This document shows positions 54,077 to 63,767 of a stretch of 64,000 nucleotides of DNA, one piece after another. The notes under the pieces were generated by a model. It was given only the letters and a program-made list of their open reading frames with translations, was not told the origin of the DNA and did no database searches. The translations under genes and the position numbers were made by a program. The first letter of the stretch is position 1; every line of letters starts with the position of its first letter. The stretch is from NCBI RefSeq assembly GCF_900119485.1, contig NZ_FPJZ01000001.1, forward strand, positions 288,053 through 352,052, in the 5' to 3' direction. The stretch is from Thermoactinomyces sp. DSM 45891 (GTDB taxonomy: Bacteria; Bacillota; Bacilli; Thermoactinomycetales; Thermoactinomycetaceae).

Positions 54077-54589
54077 TCATTCCTTAAATAAGTCCTGAAG
54101 TGCCGCTAGACGTGGATCAATCCGTTCAGTCATACAACTACACTCTCGGACATTTTTATTCGCTCCACACACGGAACATAGTCCCTTGCAATCCTCCATG
54201 CACAGCGGTGCAAAGGGAATCGTGAGTAAAAGCGCCTCGCGTATATAAGGATCAAGATCTATCGTCTGTGCCTCGACGAGATGAACTATCTCTTCTTCTG
54301 AATCGATGGCTCGGCTCTCTTCATCCGTAAATCTCTCAGACCATTCTGCCTGTAGGGGTACGGTATACCCAGTTAGACAACGCGAACATGTCAATACCGC
54401 TTGAGTGGATTCCTTCACTTCCCCATGGTACAAACGAGAACCCACGTTCTGAAAAACCGCTTCTACCTGTACGGGTTCGATCCGTTCCAGACCTAGAACT
54501 TCATCTACCAACTCATCTAACTGGATGCTTTCTTCCACAATCAGCTGTTGATTTGGTTGTTGATTGATCTTTTGTAGAGAGATCTGCAT
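54077..54589 (-). CDS. YceD/DUF177-family protein (YlbN)
   Basis: 170 residues. Zinc-ribbon-like CSRC near residue 88 (VLTCSRCLTGY) and C-terminal CMEDCKGLCSVCGANKN, both typical of DUF177. The family is linked to 23S rRNA and usually precedes rpmF, as here. GGAGTGGAATGA precedes the ATG. Confidence 0.9.
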   Translation of the reverse strand: MQISLQKINQQPNQQLIVEESIQLDELVDEVLGLERIEPVQVEAVFQNVGSRLYHGEVKESTQAVLTCSRCLTGYTVPLQAEWSERFTDEESRAIDSEEEIVHLVEAQTIDLDPYIREALLLTIPFAPLCMEDCKGLCSVCGANKNVRECSCMTERIDPRLAALQDLFKE

Positions 54590-54650
54590 TCATTCCACTC
54601 CTCGCGTGAAAACAGGCTTATTATATGACAACCATCTAATTGTGTCAATG

Positions 54651-55712
54651 TTAACTCGCCTTTTGAAATGATTTTTCTTGGCTTTGCAAATACTGAAGAG
54701 CTTCCTGAAAAGTAGCGACCGGCACAATTTTCATCTTTGTTTTAATTTCTTTCGCAGCTTGAATTGCTACTTTTTCATTTTCGTCTGTCGACTGTATATC
54801 CTTGGGGGCAAAGAAAATCTCAGCCCCTTCCTTATCTGCAGCCCTCACCTTATACTGAATCCCACCAATTTGACCTACTTTCCCTTCACTATTCATCGTA
54901 CCTGTACCCGCAATTTTCATGCTATGAGTCAGATCCCCTTCTGTAAGCTGATCATACATCTCTAATGTAAACATCAGTCCAGCAGAAGGACCTCCGATCT
55001 CACCTGCTTCTATCTTCACCGAAGGGGTCGTATTCACTTTCTCCCGTGTCAATGGATAAATACCTAACCCTGCTCGTTCTTGCCCTTCTTGGGGCTGGGC
55101 TACATCCGTTAACACGATTTCTTTTTCGATCGGATCTTTTGCATTCGTTCGCTGGAACTTCACTTTTACCCGATCCCCAATCTTCTTTTTCTCGAGATAT
55201 GCAAACAATTCTTCTTTACGCAAAATCGGCTGTCCATCGATTGCCGTAATGAGGTCCCCTACTTGCAAACCATTATCCTTGCGAATCGAAAATACTTCAA
55301 CACCTAGATAATCAACTTTCATCGGCTTTTTTGCTTCCCGAAACGCTGCAATTAAAGCAGCATTTTGCGATTCCAACATGTTTTCTTTTTGTTGACGCTG
55401 ATACTCTTCGTCATCCCGAACGTTGACAAACATCTCCTTCTCGGGAATTAACTCTAGTTCATGTGAATATTGGGCCCAAATCCAATCTAATACCGTTGCT
55501 TTCCCCACTCCAACTGTCGTTAGATAAAAGGTTCCCTTTCCGTGCTCAGTAGGTTTTTCATCCACTTTTACAAAGGGCGCAACATCCTCTGCGGATCCTG
55601 GCTCCATTACGTAATAGGGAAGCCCAGCGATCGGAGTACCTAAAATTCCGATCAGGATCAGAAACGCTAGAATCCCAAAAAAGACTCGACCTTTATTATT
55701 TCGTTTAACCAT
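54651..55712 (-). CDS. ylbL: Membrane-anchored PDZ and Lon-like protease YlbL/SepM
   Basis: 353 residues. One N-terminal membrane helix (about 10-32), an extracellular PDZ domain (about 115-205, VGDLITAIDGQPI), and a Lon-type C domain with catalytic Ser in GGPSAGLMF and Lys in GIQYKVRAA. It should cleave substrates outside the cell. ATG at 55712 follows GAGGGG. The start overlaps ylbK's end by 8 bases. Confidence 0.93.
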   Translation of the reverse strand: MVKRNNKGRVFFGILAFLILIGILGTPIAGLPYYVMEPGSAEDVAPFVKVDEKPTEHGKGTFYLTTVGVGKATVLDWIWAQYSHELELIPEKEMFVNVRDDEEYQRQQKENMLESQNAALIAAFREAKKPMKVDYLGVEVFSIRKDNGLQVGDLITAIDGQPILRKEELFAYLEKKKIGDRVKVKFQRTNAKDPIEKEIVLTDVAQPQEGQERAGLGIYPLTREKVNTTPSVKIEAGEIGGPSAGLMFTLEMYDQLTEGDLTHSMKIAGTGTMNSEGKVGQIGGIQYKVRAADKEGAEIFFAPKDIQSTDENEKVAIQAAKEIKTKMKIVPVATFQEALQYLQSQEKSFQKAS

Positions 55713-56502
55713 CTTTCTTGTCCCCTCGCCACTCTGCAATCATTTTTTTTACCAGCGGAAGTTGCTCTCGCGCAGCTTCCTCCCCATAACGAATGCATTC
55801 TTCTACTTTTGTAAACGCAGTCGAACTAATATCTTGCACCTTCGGCCGAATCGTAATATCAGCCTGATATGTATACCGTCGCAATAACTCTCTTTCCATA
55901 ATATCAAGAGTTTGCGCAATCACATCAATAATATTTCGGATTTTCACCTCTTCAACCTTTGCAAATACATCTACTGCAATCACAAGATCGGCCCCCATCT
56001 CTTGTACCACACTAACAGGTACCCGATCTACGACGCCTCCATCCACTAAAAGTCGATTTGCTATGTTTACAGGATCGAAAACACCCGGGATTGAAATACT
56101 TGCTCGAATCGCATCAGCGGCCGGGCCCTCACGAAACACAACCTTTTCCCCTGAAGACAAATCCGTTGCGACAACAGCTAGTGGAATCGGAAACTCTTCA
56201 ATCCGCTTCCGATGAGTTAGCAGGCGAATCACTTCATGAGCTTTCTGGCCACTGACAAATCCCATTCCAGGAATCTTATAATCTAACCAAATCTTGCGCT
56301 TAAAATGAACTGCCAAGCCTTCCATCAACGATAATCTGCATCCATTTGCATAACAAGCTCCTACAAAACTGCCCATGCTACTTCCTGCGATTAGATCGAT
56401 CGGAATTTGTTCTTCCTCTAACACTTTTAGCACACCAATATGTGCAAATCCCCTTGCTCCACCAGCACCTAATGCCAAGCCAATCACAGGACGACGAGAC
56501 AT
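55705..56502 (-). CDS. ylbK: Patatin-like phospholipase YlbK
   Basis: 265 residues. Patatin signature: oxyanion GAGGARGFAHIG, nucleophile GSSMG near residue 42 and Asp in VDGGVVDRVP near 155. It is a putative serine lipid hydrolase. ATG at 56502 follows AAGGAG by 9 bases. It is divergent from ylbJ and upstream of ylbL, as in B. subtilis. Confidence 0.92.
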   Translation of the reverse strand: MSRRPVIGLALGAGGARGFAHIGVLKVLEEEQIPIDLIAGSSMGSFVGACYANGCRLSLMEGLAVHFKRKIWLDYKIPGMGFVSGQKAHEVIRLLTHRKRIEEFPIPLAVVATDLSSGEKVVFREGPAADAIRASISIPGVFDPVNIANRLLVDGGVVDRVPVSVVQEMGADLVIAVDVFAKVEEVKIRNIIDVIAQTLDIMERELLRRYTYQADITIRPKVQDISSTAFTKVEECIRYGEEAAREQLPLVKKMIAEWRGDKKDG

Positions 56503-56630
56503 ATTGGATCGCTCCTTCCACTCTATGATAAAAGGAAAATTTGCATTCTTACTCGGACAAACAGGTCTAAACTTAGAGAGACATCCATACATATTTATTG
56601 ACCGAAGTGTCGATGAGGAGAGAATGACCC

Positions 56631-57848
56631 ATGATTCGAACCCTTCTCCCCAGAAAGCAACTACAATCTATCCTTCTTGCTTCTGGTGTATGTATATTTG
56701 CGATTGTCCTGATGAAATACCCTGATGAGTCGTTTCAAGCGTCTCTCCGCGGACTGAAAATATGGTGGGAAGTTGTATTCCCTGCTTTGTTACCTTTTTT
56801 TATCACGGCAGAAATTTTAATGGGATTCGGTGTGGTTCATCTGCTTGGCGTACTACTTGAACCCCTTATGAGACCTTTGTTTCGAGTGCCAGGAGCAGGT
56901 GCCTTTGTGATGGCAGTAGGGCTCATCTCTGGGAACCCGATGGGAGCCAAGCTAACCACTCGCTTACGTGAAGATAAACTGATCAGCAAAGCAGAGGCAG
57001 AGCGACTTGTTTCGTTTACCACCACAGCAGGCCCCCTTTTTATCTTTGGTGCCGTCTCTGTTGGTTTTTTTGAAAATAGCTCCCTCGGAGTCCTACTAGC
57101 TATCGCTCACTATGGATCTGCTGTTGTCGTAGGAATCTGTATGCGTTTCTATCAAAAACATGCGCCCATGACTCCTCGACTCGATCGACGTCGTGCTAAT
57201 ATCCTCATGCGAGCCCTTAGAGCCATGCATCATGCTCGGCTAAACGACGGGAGGCCCATCGGACAGCTGTTAGGAGAAGCGGTCACCAGTGCCGTCCAAA
57301 CCCTCCTGATGATCGGTGGATTTATCATCATCTTTTCGGTATTGGTACACCTACTTACCTTCATTGGGGTTACGACTTTCTTAACACACCTCCTAGGATT
57401 TCTGTTTTCCCTATTTCAGCTTCCAGACTCTCTTCATCATCCATTTATCGCTGGAATTTTCGAGATGACAATCGGTTCTCAGGTCATAAGCGAAACTTCC
57501 ATTCCCATTCCACTGTTAATTAAACTATCTGTGGTCAGCTTTTTCATTGGATGGAACGGATTATCTATTCATGCACAAGTTGCCAGCCTGCTAAGTCGTA
57601 CTGATATTAGTTATAAACCATATTTCTTTGCAAAAATACTTCATGGTACCTTAGCTTGTGCCGCAACATGGCTTCTATACATTCCAATGCAACCATGGTT
57701 ACAAGACCAACCAACTGTCGCGCCTGCTTTTACTTGGACCCATCATCTTCCTATGCAGGACACCGCTTTGACCTTCTGGCACTATTTCTCCTTGTTTTTC
57801 ATCATTTTTTGGGTATACAATCTATACAAGAAAACCCGCCGGTTATAA
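56631..57848 (+). CDS. ylbJ: Sporulation membrane protein YlbJ
   Basis: 405 residues, about eight to ten membrane helices with two related Gate/nucleoside-recognition-like halves. YlbJ is needed for normal spore cortex in B. subtilis and contains SGNPMGAKLTTRL and FFIGWNGLSIHAQVASLL. Start ATG at 56631. It converges with coaD; the stops are 2 bases apart. Confidence 0.93.
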   Translation: MIRTLLPRKQLQSILLASGVCIFAIVLMKYPDESFQASLRGLKIWWEVVFPALLPFFITAEILMGFGVVHLLGVLLEPLMRPLFRVPGAGAFVMAVGLISGNPMGAKLTTRLREDKLISKAEAERLVSFTTTAGPLFIFGAVSVGFFENSSLGVLLAIAHYGSAVVVGICMRFYQKHAPMTPRLDRRRANILMRALRAMHHARLNDGRPIGQLLGEAVTSAVQTLLMIGGFIIIFSVLVHLLTFIGVTTFLTHLLGFLFSLFQLPDSLHHPFIAGIFEMTIGSQVISETSIPIPLLIKLSVVSFFIGWNGLSIHAQVASLLSRTDISYKPYFFAKILHGTLACAATWLLYIPMQPWLQDQPTVAPAFTWTHHLPMQDTALTFWHYFSLFFIIFWVYNLYKKTRRL

Positions 57849-57862
57849 CACTAGCGGGTTTT
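57831..57862. terminator. Bidirectional terminator of ylbJ and coaD
   Basis: Stem AAAACCCGC with GCGGGTTTT, spanning both stop codons. T-runs exist on both strands. Confidence 0.85.
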
Positions 57863-58348
57863 CGTATGACCAAACTTTTCTCGTAACATCTGTGCCACAA
57901 AGTCAGGAACCAGTTCCTTCGTCTCTGCGCCGTAGCGTGCAATTTCTTTTACCATAGAAGAACTAATAAATGAATGCTTATTATTCGACATAAAAAATAG
58001 AGTTTCCACTTCATCACTAATAATTCGATTCACCGATGCAATCTGTAGTTCATACTCAAAATCAGAAATTGCCCGCAAGCCCCGTAAAATCACGTTTGCT
58101 TGGCGTTTCTTCACGTAATCCACTAACAAACCATCAAAATGATCGACCTCGATCTCACAATCTTGAATTCCACTTACTGCTTTCCGGACCATACTAGTAC
58201 GCTCATCAGTGGAAAACAAAGGATTCTTTGCCGAGTTCACAAGTGTAGCCACAATAATCTTATCAAACACTTTTGCACCCCGTTGGATAATATCAAGATG
58301 TCCATATGTAATGGGGTCAAAGCTTCCTGGATATACGGCAACTTTCAT
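57851..58348 (-). CDS. coaD: Phosphopantetheine adenylyltransferase
   Basis: 165 residues. Nucleotidyltransferase motif YPGSFDPITYGHLDII at the N terminus, plus NVILRGLRAISDFEYE and SSSMVKEIARYG. It adenylates phosphopantetheine in CoA synthesis. GGAGG lies before ATG 58348. It follows rsmD by 13 bases. Confidence 0.96.
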   Translation of the reverse strand: MKVAVYPGSFDPITYGHLDIIQRGAKVFDKIIVATLVNSAKNPLFSTDERTSMVRKAVSGIQDCEIEVDHFDGLLVDYVKKRQANVILRGLRAISDFEYELQIASVNRIISDEVETLFFMSNNKHSFISSSMVKEIARYGAETKELVPDFVAQMLREKFGHTKTR

Positions 58349-58361
58349 AGCTCGTCCTCCA

Positions 58362-58916
58362 TCAAGTCTGACTGTAATCGTACAATGTGATCGCTGTATC
58401 TCCATAGGATAACTGACGATAGGCATACAAACCCGCTACCTTGCTAGGCATCTCCAGCTTAGAAGGATGCTCCACCACGAGGGTGCCCTCATCTGTAAGT
58501 AGTTCTTTCTCACCAATACACGTCAGTATCGACTCATAAAAACCCCCATGATAGGGTGGGTCCAGAAAAATAACAGCATATCTTGCTTGACCTGCAAGCG
58601 TTTTCACATATGTCCGTGCATCACGCTTGATTAGCGTAGCGCGATCAGCCATTTTCGTCAACCTAAGGTTTTCCATCACAGTATCCACACTAGCACGAGC
58701 ATCATCCACAAATGTGACATGATCCAAGCCACGGCTTAACGCTTCCAAACCAAGAGCTCCCGTTCCAGCAAACAAATCAAGCCCTTTTCCTCCATCAAAA
58801 AAAGGACCTATCACCGAAAACAATGACTCTTTGACTCGATCTGCAGTAGGACGAACATGTTTCCCTGGAACCATCTTTAATCTCGCACCACGAGCGCCAC
58901 CCGCAATAATCCTCAT
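58362..58916 (-). CDS. rsmD: 16S rRNA (guanine966-N2)-methyltransferase
   Basis: 184 residues. SAM motif GLDLFAGTGALGLEALSRG and the catalytic IFLDPPYHGG (DPPY). ATG at 58916 follows AGGTGA. It precedes coaD, the normal arrangement. Confidence 0.94.
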   Translation of the reverse strand: MRIIAGGARGARLKMVPGKHVRPTADRVKESLFSVIGPFFDGGKGLDLFAGTGALGLEALSRGLDHVTFVDDARASVDTVMENLRLTKMADRATLIKRDARTYVKTLAGQARYAVIFLDPPYHGGFYESILTCIGEKELLTDEGTLVVEHPSKLEMPSKVAGLYAYRQLSYGDTAITLYDYSQT

Positions 58917-59005
58917 CACACTCACCTAATTTCTTGATCGTAAAAAGCATTTTTATCCTATCAAGATTATGATGGCGAGTCCAGCAACTCCCTGTTCTCT
59001 TGACA

Positions 59006-60133
59006 CTAATCAATAATTCCCCTGTGAATGGTTTCCACTTCTATACGTGGCTCTATTTGTACTGTTTTATAAAGATCATCCCAGTCTTTCTCTACTTTTT
59101 TCCAATATGAAAAATGGTGTGCTATTAACTGTCTACCTATCCCCAAACCATCAAAGCCACTCTTTTGCATCTTTGAAATCACTTGCTTAGACATCTGTGT
59201 AAGATCCTCACTAAGTGCTTTTTCCAATTTTCGCATGGTAGCATAGTCGCTTCCTAGTTCCGCCTGTAATTCAGTTATCGCAATTTTAATTTTTACTTGT
59301 AGATCAACTTTTACTTCCCCATTCTTCGTTACATCAACATCAAACTTTCGATTTTCATCTCTTATATCAAACATCAAACTTACTTTCTTATCCTCCACAG
59401 ATACTTCTCTGAATAAAGACCCTTTGTCTTCTAATTTGTTCTTTAAAATTAAAAACAAAGTAGCCTCCTCTACGGATAAATATGTATTAGTGTACGAATG
59501 GTTATGAAACATCGCAATTCCAGAGATTGATATAGCACCATCCTTACTCGTGATATAGGGCAAACCAAAATCATGTCCCGCATCTAACATAGCTGAACAG
59601 ACTGACTGAACAGTAGTCCTAGGAATTACGGTAGTCTTCTCACCACCTAAAAGGAGTTCCTCAAAAAATCGACCAATTAACGTCCCTTTTAGCTCTTTTA
59701 AATTTACTAACTCTCCTGCATCCCCTTCGACAACCGCCATCCTAGCATCGAGAGCTGCTTTGGGGTCACGATAGATGGAATCGAGTAAAGGATACATATC
59801 TTTTTCCGCCTCCTTATTACCGAATAGGAAAACTCTTGTTTTATAGGTACGGAATTTACCCGAAGTTTGACGATCTAATGCGTTACGTAGACTCCTAGTA
59901 GAGGCTCCTTCTGCCGTATAAGTTTGACAAATGGGCTTATCACCTTGACCAGCAGGGATATCATGAATGCCAATCGTCACTTTTAACCGACCCTCAGGAG
60001 TTTGGTCAAATGCTGTAATATACACCAGGTCTGCCGTCTTTAATAGATCTTGATCCCAACAGCCCGGTAATATGAACAGAGAAAGAATACAAAAACATAC
60101 TGACAAGGCCCTTTTTATAGTTAAAGAATTCAC
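59006..60133 (-). CDS. Spore germinant receptor C-subunit lipoprotein
   Basis: 375 residues of the Ger(x)C family. The signal peptide ends FILPGC, so Cys25 would be lipidated and anchored to the spore inner membrane. Later parts show GISGIAMFHN and LSVEEATLFLILKNK, typical of GerAC-like proteins. GTG at 60133 is preferred over the upstream TTG because GGAAGGAAG precedes it. Last gene of gerA-gerB-gerC. Confidence 0.88.
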   Translation of the reverse strand: MNSLTIKRALSVCFCILSLFILPGCWDQDLLKTADLVYITAFDQTPEGRLKVTIGIHDIPAGQGDKPICQTYTAEGASTRSLRNALDRQTSGKFRTYKTRVFLFGNKEAEKDMYPLLDSIYRDPKAALDARMAVVEGDAGELVNLKELKGTLIGRFFEELLLGGEKTTVIPRTTVQSVCSAMLDAGHDFGLPYITSKDGAISISGIAMFHNHSYTNTYLSVEEATLFLILKNKLEDKGSLFREVSVEDKKVSLMFDIRDENRKFDVDVTKNGEVKVDLQVKIKIAITELQAELGSDYATMRKLEKALSEDLTQMSKQVISKMQKSGFDGLGIGRQLIAHHFSYWKKVEKDWDDLYKTVQIEPRIEVETIHRGIID

Positions 60134-60137
60134 TATG

Positions 60138-61223
60138 TCAACGCTTCCTTCCTCTAAATAATGAGATAATGAACAGAAGAATAGGGATCCCAAATACAAA
60201 GGGATAGCTTATTATTTTAATAAACTCATCCAATATCTCACCTCGATGAGGAGTAAGCGTAAAAGTAGTACAAACACAGCAAACAGCCGCTATCCAATAC
60301 ACAAATTTCTTATGGTTCTTCGCTTTACATAATTGCGCTACTCCAATGGAAGTAAGATAAACAAAACTACAAATAGAAGTAATGACACTAACCAGCCAAA
60401 TGGATAGAAAAATCAAATCAATCCGTTCAATCACATGAAGTGAATATGATTTCAATACATATAGCACGGGCTCTGGAACCAAAGGCAACTCATCTGGAGC
60501 AAATGAAATCAGGCATACATAGGTAGTAAACGCGTACACAATTGTCACAAAAAAATTCCCCATAGAAGCCGCCTTCAGCTTGTCTTTATCCGATCCTTCC
60601 ACTGCAAAGTAAGTGAACAACATAGCTTCATAACCCAAAAAATAAAAGAAAGACATATTCGCACCTTTTAAAATAGCTAACCATCCATTTTCCAAGAAGG
60701 GCATGGGGTATGTAAAATGAACATTTTTAAATCCTAAAGAAGTAAAAATAACAAGCGGAATAATGAGGAAGCTTACAAATACATACATGCGAGAAATAGT
60801 CCCCAGTGATTCCTTTGCCAGATACACCGCAGCGATTGCAACGATAAGGATGTTAATCCAGACAGGTGTTTCAGGAAACACCCATTTCGTAATGATTCTT
60901 ACGTACTCTGATAATTCAAGAACGGTGACGAGCGCAAAAAAGCAACTATAACCAATCACTATGCCCTTTGCTGTGATTTTCCCTACTAGCTTTTCCATTG
61001 CTTGCAAAAAGTTTGAGGCTGGGTTCTTCTTGAGAAAAGCCCAAAAAATAACAATCATCACTTGAGAAATAACTCCACCCATGATGACCGAAATCCATGC
61101 TCCGCCTTTCGCATCTTTATGGATTTGGTGGGCTAAAGATAAGATACCTACACCCAACTGGGTCTGTAGAATAAAAAATAGAAATTGGTTTGGTGTAATC
61201 TTATCTTTTATCGAGTAATTCAT
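60138..61223 (-). CDS. Spore germinant receptor B subunit (amino-acid permease-like)
   Basis: 361 residues, about ten membrane helices, GerAB family of the APC superfamily. It probably forms the germinant-binding core with the A and C subunits. It overlaps the A gene by 4 bases (ATGA). It begins MNYSIKDKITPNQFLFFILQ. The ligand cannot be read from sequence. Confidence 0.92.
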   Translation of the reverse strand: MNYSIKDKITPNQFLFFILQTQLGVGILSLAHQIHKDAKGGAWISVIMGGVISQVMIVIFWAFLKKNPASNFLQAMEKLVGKITAKGIVIGYSCFFALVTVLELSEYVRIITKWVFPETPVWINILIVAIAAVYLAKESLGTISRMYVFVSFLIIPLVIFTSLGFKNVHFTYPMPFLENGWLAILKGANMSFFYFLGYEAMLFTYFAVEGSDKDKLKAASMGNFFVTIVYAFTTYVCLISFAPDELPLVPEPVLYVLKSYSLHVIERIDLIFLSIWLVSVITSICSFVYLTSIGVAQLCKAKNHKKFVYWIAAVCCVCTTFTLTPHRGEILDEFIKIISYPFVFGIPILLFIISLFRGRKR

Positions 61224-62740
61224 TTCCTCCCCTCCCCAAGGATTGCTTTTTCTGAATTACGTTGATCAGGAGTAGAGTCTTTTGTGCTTTTATTCAAATG
61301 CCAGAGAGGGAACCTGATAAAAGTGTCTTTAAAGCCTTTTAGTTTAAAGGGCATAACCGGTGAAAAATATGGATTTCCGAACGTTTCTAGCTTCGCTAAG
61401 TGAGTAAAGATTAGAAAAAGTCCGGTTGTCATCCCGATAAATCCAAACATCGAGGCCGCTATCATAAGGGGAAAACGCAGGAGTCTTACGGTTGAACTCA
61501 TTTCGTGCGATGGAACAACAAAGGCAGATATCGCCGTTAACGCTACTACAATAATCATCGGCAAAGATACTAACCCTGTTTGTACGACAGAGTCCCCAAT
61601 CACAAGTCCTCCTACTATTCCAATCGTTTGGCTCACCCTAGTAGGTAACCGAATCCCTGCCTCTCGGATCAACTCTAGGGTTAACTCCATAAAGAACGCC
61701 TCAATCAAAGAGGGATAGGGAACTCTTTCTATAGAACTTTTAACAGAGTAGATAAGCTCAATTGGCAACACTTCAGGATGAAACGTAACGATCGAAATAT
61801 ATAATCCAGGTAAAATAAAAGCGATCAAAAAACTCGCAAAACGAATGGATCGTATCAAAGAACCAAACATCCATCTAGAATGATAGTCGTCTGGTGATTG
61901 ATAAAACGAAAACAGTGTAACCGGAGCAATAATGGCAGTCGGGTTCGCTTCTGAAAAAATAGCAAACCTCCCCTCCATTAAGTATGCAATGGTTCTGTCC
62001 GGCCTCTCCGTATATAATAATTGTGGGAATGGGGAGTATGAGTCATCCTCGATATATTCGCCAATAAATCCAGGTGCGAGAATAAAATCGGTTGGAATTA
62101 AGTTAAGACGCCTAGATATTTCCTCTACCAACTCCTCCTTTGCCAATCCCTTCATATATACTAAAGCGATTTTAGTATCACTTTTTCTTCCTAATGTAAA
62201 ATATCGAACTACTAAATTAGGATTCTCAAGCCGATTACGAATGATATGTATATTTGTGATTAAATGTTCAATAAATCCATCATGCGCTCCTCGTACAATC
62301 CCCTCATTATCAGGTTCTTTAACACCTCTCTTTATGGATAAACTAGCCTCACATACATACACCTCTGGAATCCCTTCGAGAAACAGCAAGCACTTCCCTG
62401 ATATAATCCAGTTAACTGCTTTATCTAAACTCTTTCCTATTTCGAAATCAGAGGATGTAATAGCATGTTCAACTGCTCCAACCTTCGCTTGTTCAAGAGG
62501 TTTGAGAATCGATTCTATGATTAAATATTTATCTGTTAACGTCTCGATAAAAATCAACTTTCCATGACGATCATCGAAATAAATGTCACGCTCTAAAATA
62601 TCATCGGAATGGACCAGCTGTTCTCTGATGTAATCTATATTCTCTTTTACCGAAGGAAACACATCTTTTGCTTCTGGACTGGAAGATAAGCTCTTTTGAG
62701 AATGAGGGATTCTTGCTTTTCTTTTCCTGATCTTTTCCAA
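61220..62740 (-). CDS. Spore germinant receptor A subunit
   Basis: 506 residues of the GerA family. A cytosolic N-terminal half ends near residue 270, then 4-5 membrane helices (LIRSIRFASFLIAFILPGLYI onward). Family motifs include FFMELTLELIREAGIRLP and GIVGGLVIGDSVVQTGL. TTG at 62740 is the start, 7 bases after AGGAGG. A sigma-G promoter is expected upstream but none is convincing. Confidence 0.93.
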   Translation of the reverse strand: MEKIRKRKARIPHSQKSLSSSPEAKDVFPSVKENIDYIREQLVHSDDILERDIYFDDRHGKLIFIETLTDKYLIIESILKPLEQAKVGAVEHAITSSDFEIGKSLDKAVNWIISGKCLLFLEGIPEVYVCEASLSIKRGVKEPDNEGIVRGAHDGFIEHLITNIHIIRNRLENPNLVVRYFTLGRKSDTKIALVYMKGLAKEELVEEISRRLNLIPTDFILAPGFIGEYIEDDSYSPFPQLLYTERPDRTIAYLMEGRFAIFSEANPTAIIAPVTLFSFYQSPDDYHSRWMFGSLIRSIRFASFLIAFILPGLYISIVTFHPEVLPIELIYSVKSSIERVPYPSLIEAFFMELTLELIREAGIRLPTRVSQTIGIVGGLVIGDSVVQTGLVSLPMIIVVALTAISAFVVPSHEMSSTVRLLRFPLMIAASMFGFIGMTTGLFLIFTHLAKLETFGNPYFSPVMPFKLKGFKDTFIRFPLWHLNKSTKDSTPDQRNSEKAILGEGRK

Positions 62741-63060
62741 TTTATGTCCTCCTAACGAGTAAAATCAGGTTTTTTTCGGTATTACTTTAACCTGAAAGAT
62801 GGGACAATATACCATCTACCGCTTCTAAATAATTGGAGCACGCCATCCCTTGAAAATAACAAAGCTACGTTCTTACTATTGCGAAAATGAAGTCGGAAAT
62901 AATATTGGGTATAAAACGAACACTACTGGTAACAATAGCTAGGGACAGCATTCATTTGTGGACGCTGTCTAACCGCGGAGAAGGCTTACATTTCCCCATA
63001 AGTTCTTCCTCCGGTTTCTCCTCTCCCATAAAGTATCTTTCGTCATGGAAGATACGATTG

Positions 63061-63092
63061 GCTCGCGAACTGTCAACGCGGGCTCTTTTTTT
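63061..63092 (+). terminator. Plus-strand terminator without a plus-strand gene
   Basis: GCTCGCG pairs with CGCGGGC (one G-T pair) and is followed by TCTTTTTTT. No plus-strand gene lies upstream, so it may end a noncoding transcript. Confidence 0.6.
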
Positions 63093-63096
63093 GCGC

Positions 63097-63129
63097 AAAA
63101 AACCCGTAGTAACACAAGCACTACGGGTT
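63097..63129 (-). terminator. Terminator of the 105-residue protein gene
   Basis: Perfect 10-bp stem AACCCGTAGT with ACTACGGGTT, followed by TTTT on the minus strand. It is about 90 bases after the stop. Confidence 0.85.
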
Positions 63130-63219
63130 CAGTTCAATATAGCCTGAAAGGCTCTAAAACATAGTGTTTTCAAGCGTTTCAGACACGTAATAGTCTATTT
63201 GTTTATCGCATGTTCCGTA

Positions 63220-63537
63220 TTATACCGCTCTCCTCAACATCATGGCCTCAAACTGAGAAATAACGCCCTCTCTTACAAATAAGTCGATAACCCGATGTGA
63301 AAACTCGCGATATCTCGGTGATCTCCTTAGCATCTCAATCTCGTTGGTAGAGAGAAACTGATAAGGGAGCCGCTGTGCATAATTCATTAATCCCATTGTC
63401 CCTTGCGTCTTCCTAACATGCTTCGCCTCCATCACCAACTTCTGCAAACGTCTCGCACTAACGGCTCTTCTCCCCGTCGTAGCATTGACGAGATCCGCCA
63501 CATCCCGATACAACGGATCTTGATAACCTCTGCTCAT
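63220..63537 (-). CDS. Unknown 105-residue basic protein
   Basis: Rich in Arg and Met, all-helical in appearance, no membrane segment. ATG at 63537 follows GGAGG by 7 bases, giving MSRGYQDPLYRDVADLV. No family recognised. It sits between the ger operon and a divergent membrane protein gene and has its own terminator. Confidence 0.65.
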   Translation of the reverse strand: MSRGYQDPLYRDVADLVNATTGRRAVSARRLQKLVMEAKHVRKTQGTMGLMNYAQRLPYQFLSTNEIEMLRRSPRYREFSHRVIDLFVREGVISQFEAMMLRRAV

Positions 63538-63767
63538 CGATGATCCTCCTTTGTGACAATCTCTAGTCGTATCTATCCTATTCAAAACCAGCTCTAGCGT
63601 AACAACACTAGCCCCAGTTCTAGATACGAATTCGTGGAAACAGGCAGGTGTTTTTTATTATGAAAATCAATAAAATGTATAAAAAAATTACACACAATTA
63701 AGATTTTTATTGTTATAAAATAGTGTATACTACTAAAAAATCACTACATGTAAGGAGCACTCTTATA

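Larger units (their letters stand above)
62741..63219. other. Gene-free region between gerA and the 105-residue protein gene
   Basis: About 480 bases. The part near 62741-62830 must hold the gerA promoter. A frame at 62887-63147 shows no binding site or family. The middle holds several stem-loops (GACAGC arms at 62944-62969; GTATCTT arms at 63033-63055) and ends in a plus-strand terminator, so a small RNA or leader is possible. A minus-strand terminator of the next gene follows. Confidence 0.45.

Noticed and set aside
61932..62567. 211-codon plus-strand frame
   Set aside because: Lies antisense to the well-conserved gerA gene and has no domain.
62964..62985. ACCGCGG word suggesting a T-box antiterminator
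   Set aside because: The conserved AGGGTGGNACCGCG core is not present and no aminoacyl-tRNA synthetase or amino-acid gene follows.
62887..63147. 86-codon plus-strand frame near the ger operon
   Set aside because: It runs through two terminator hairpins and has no binding site.
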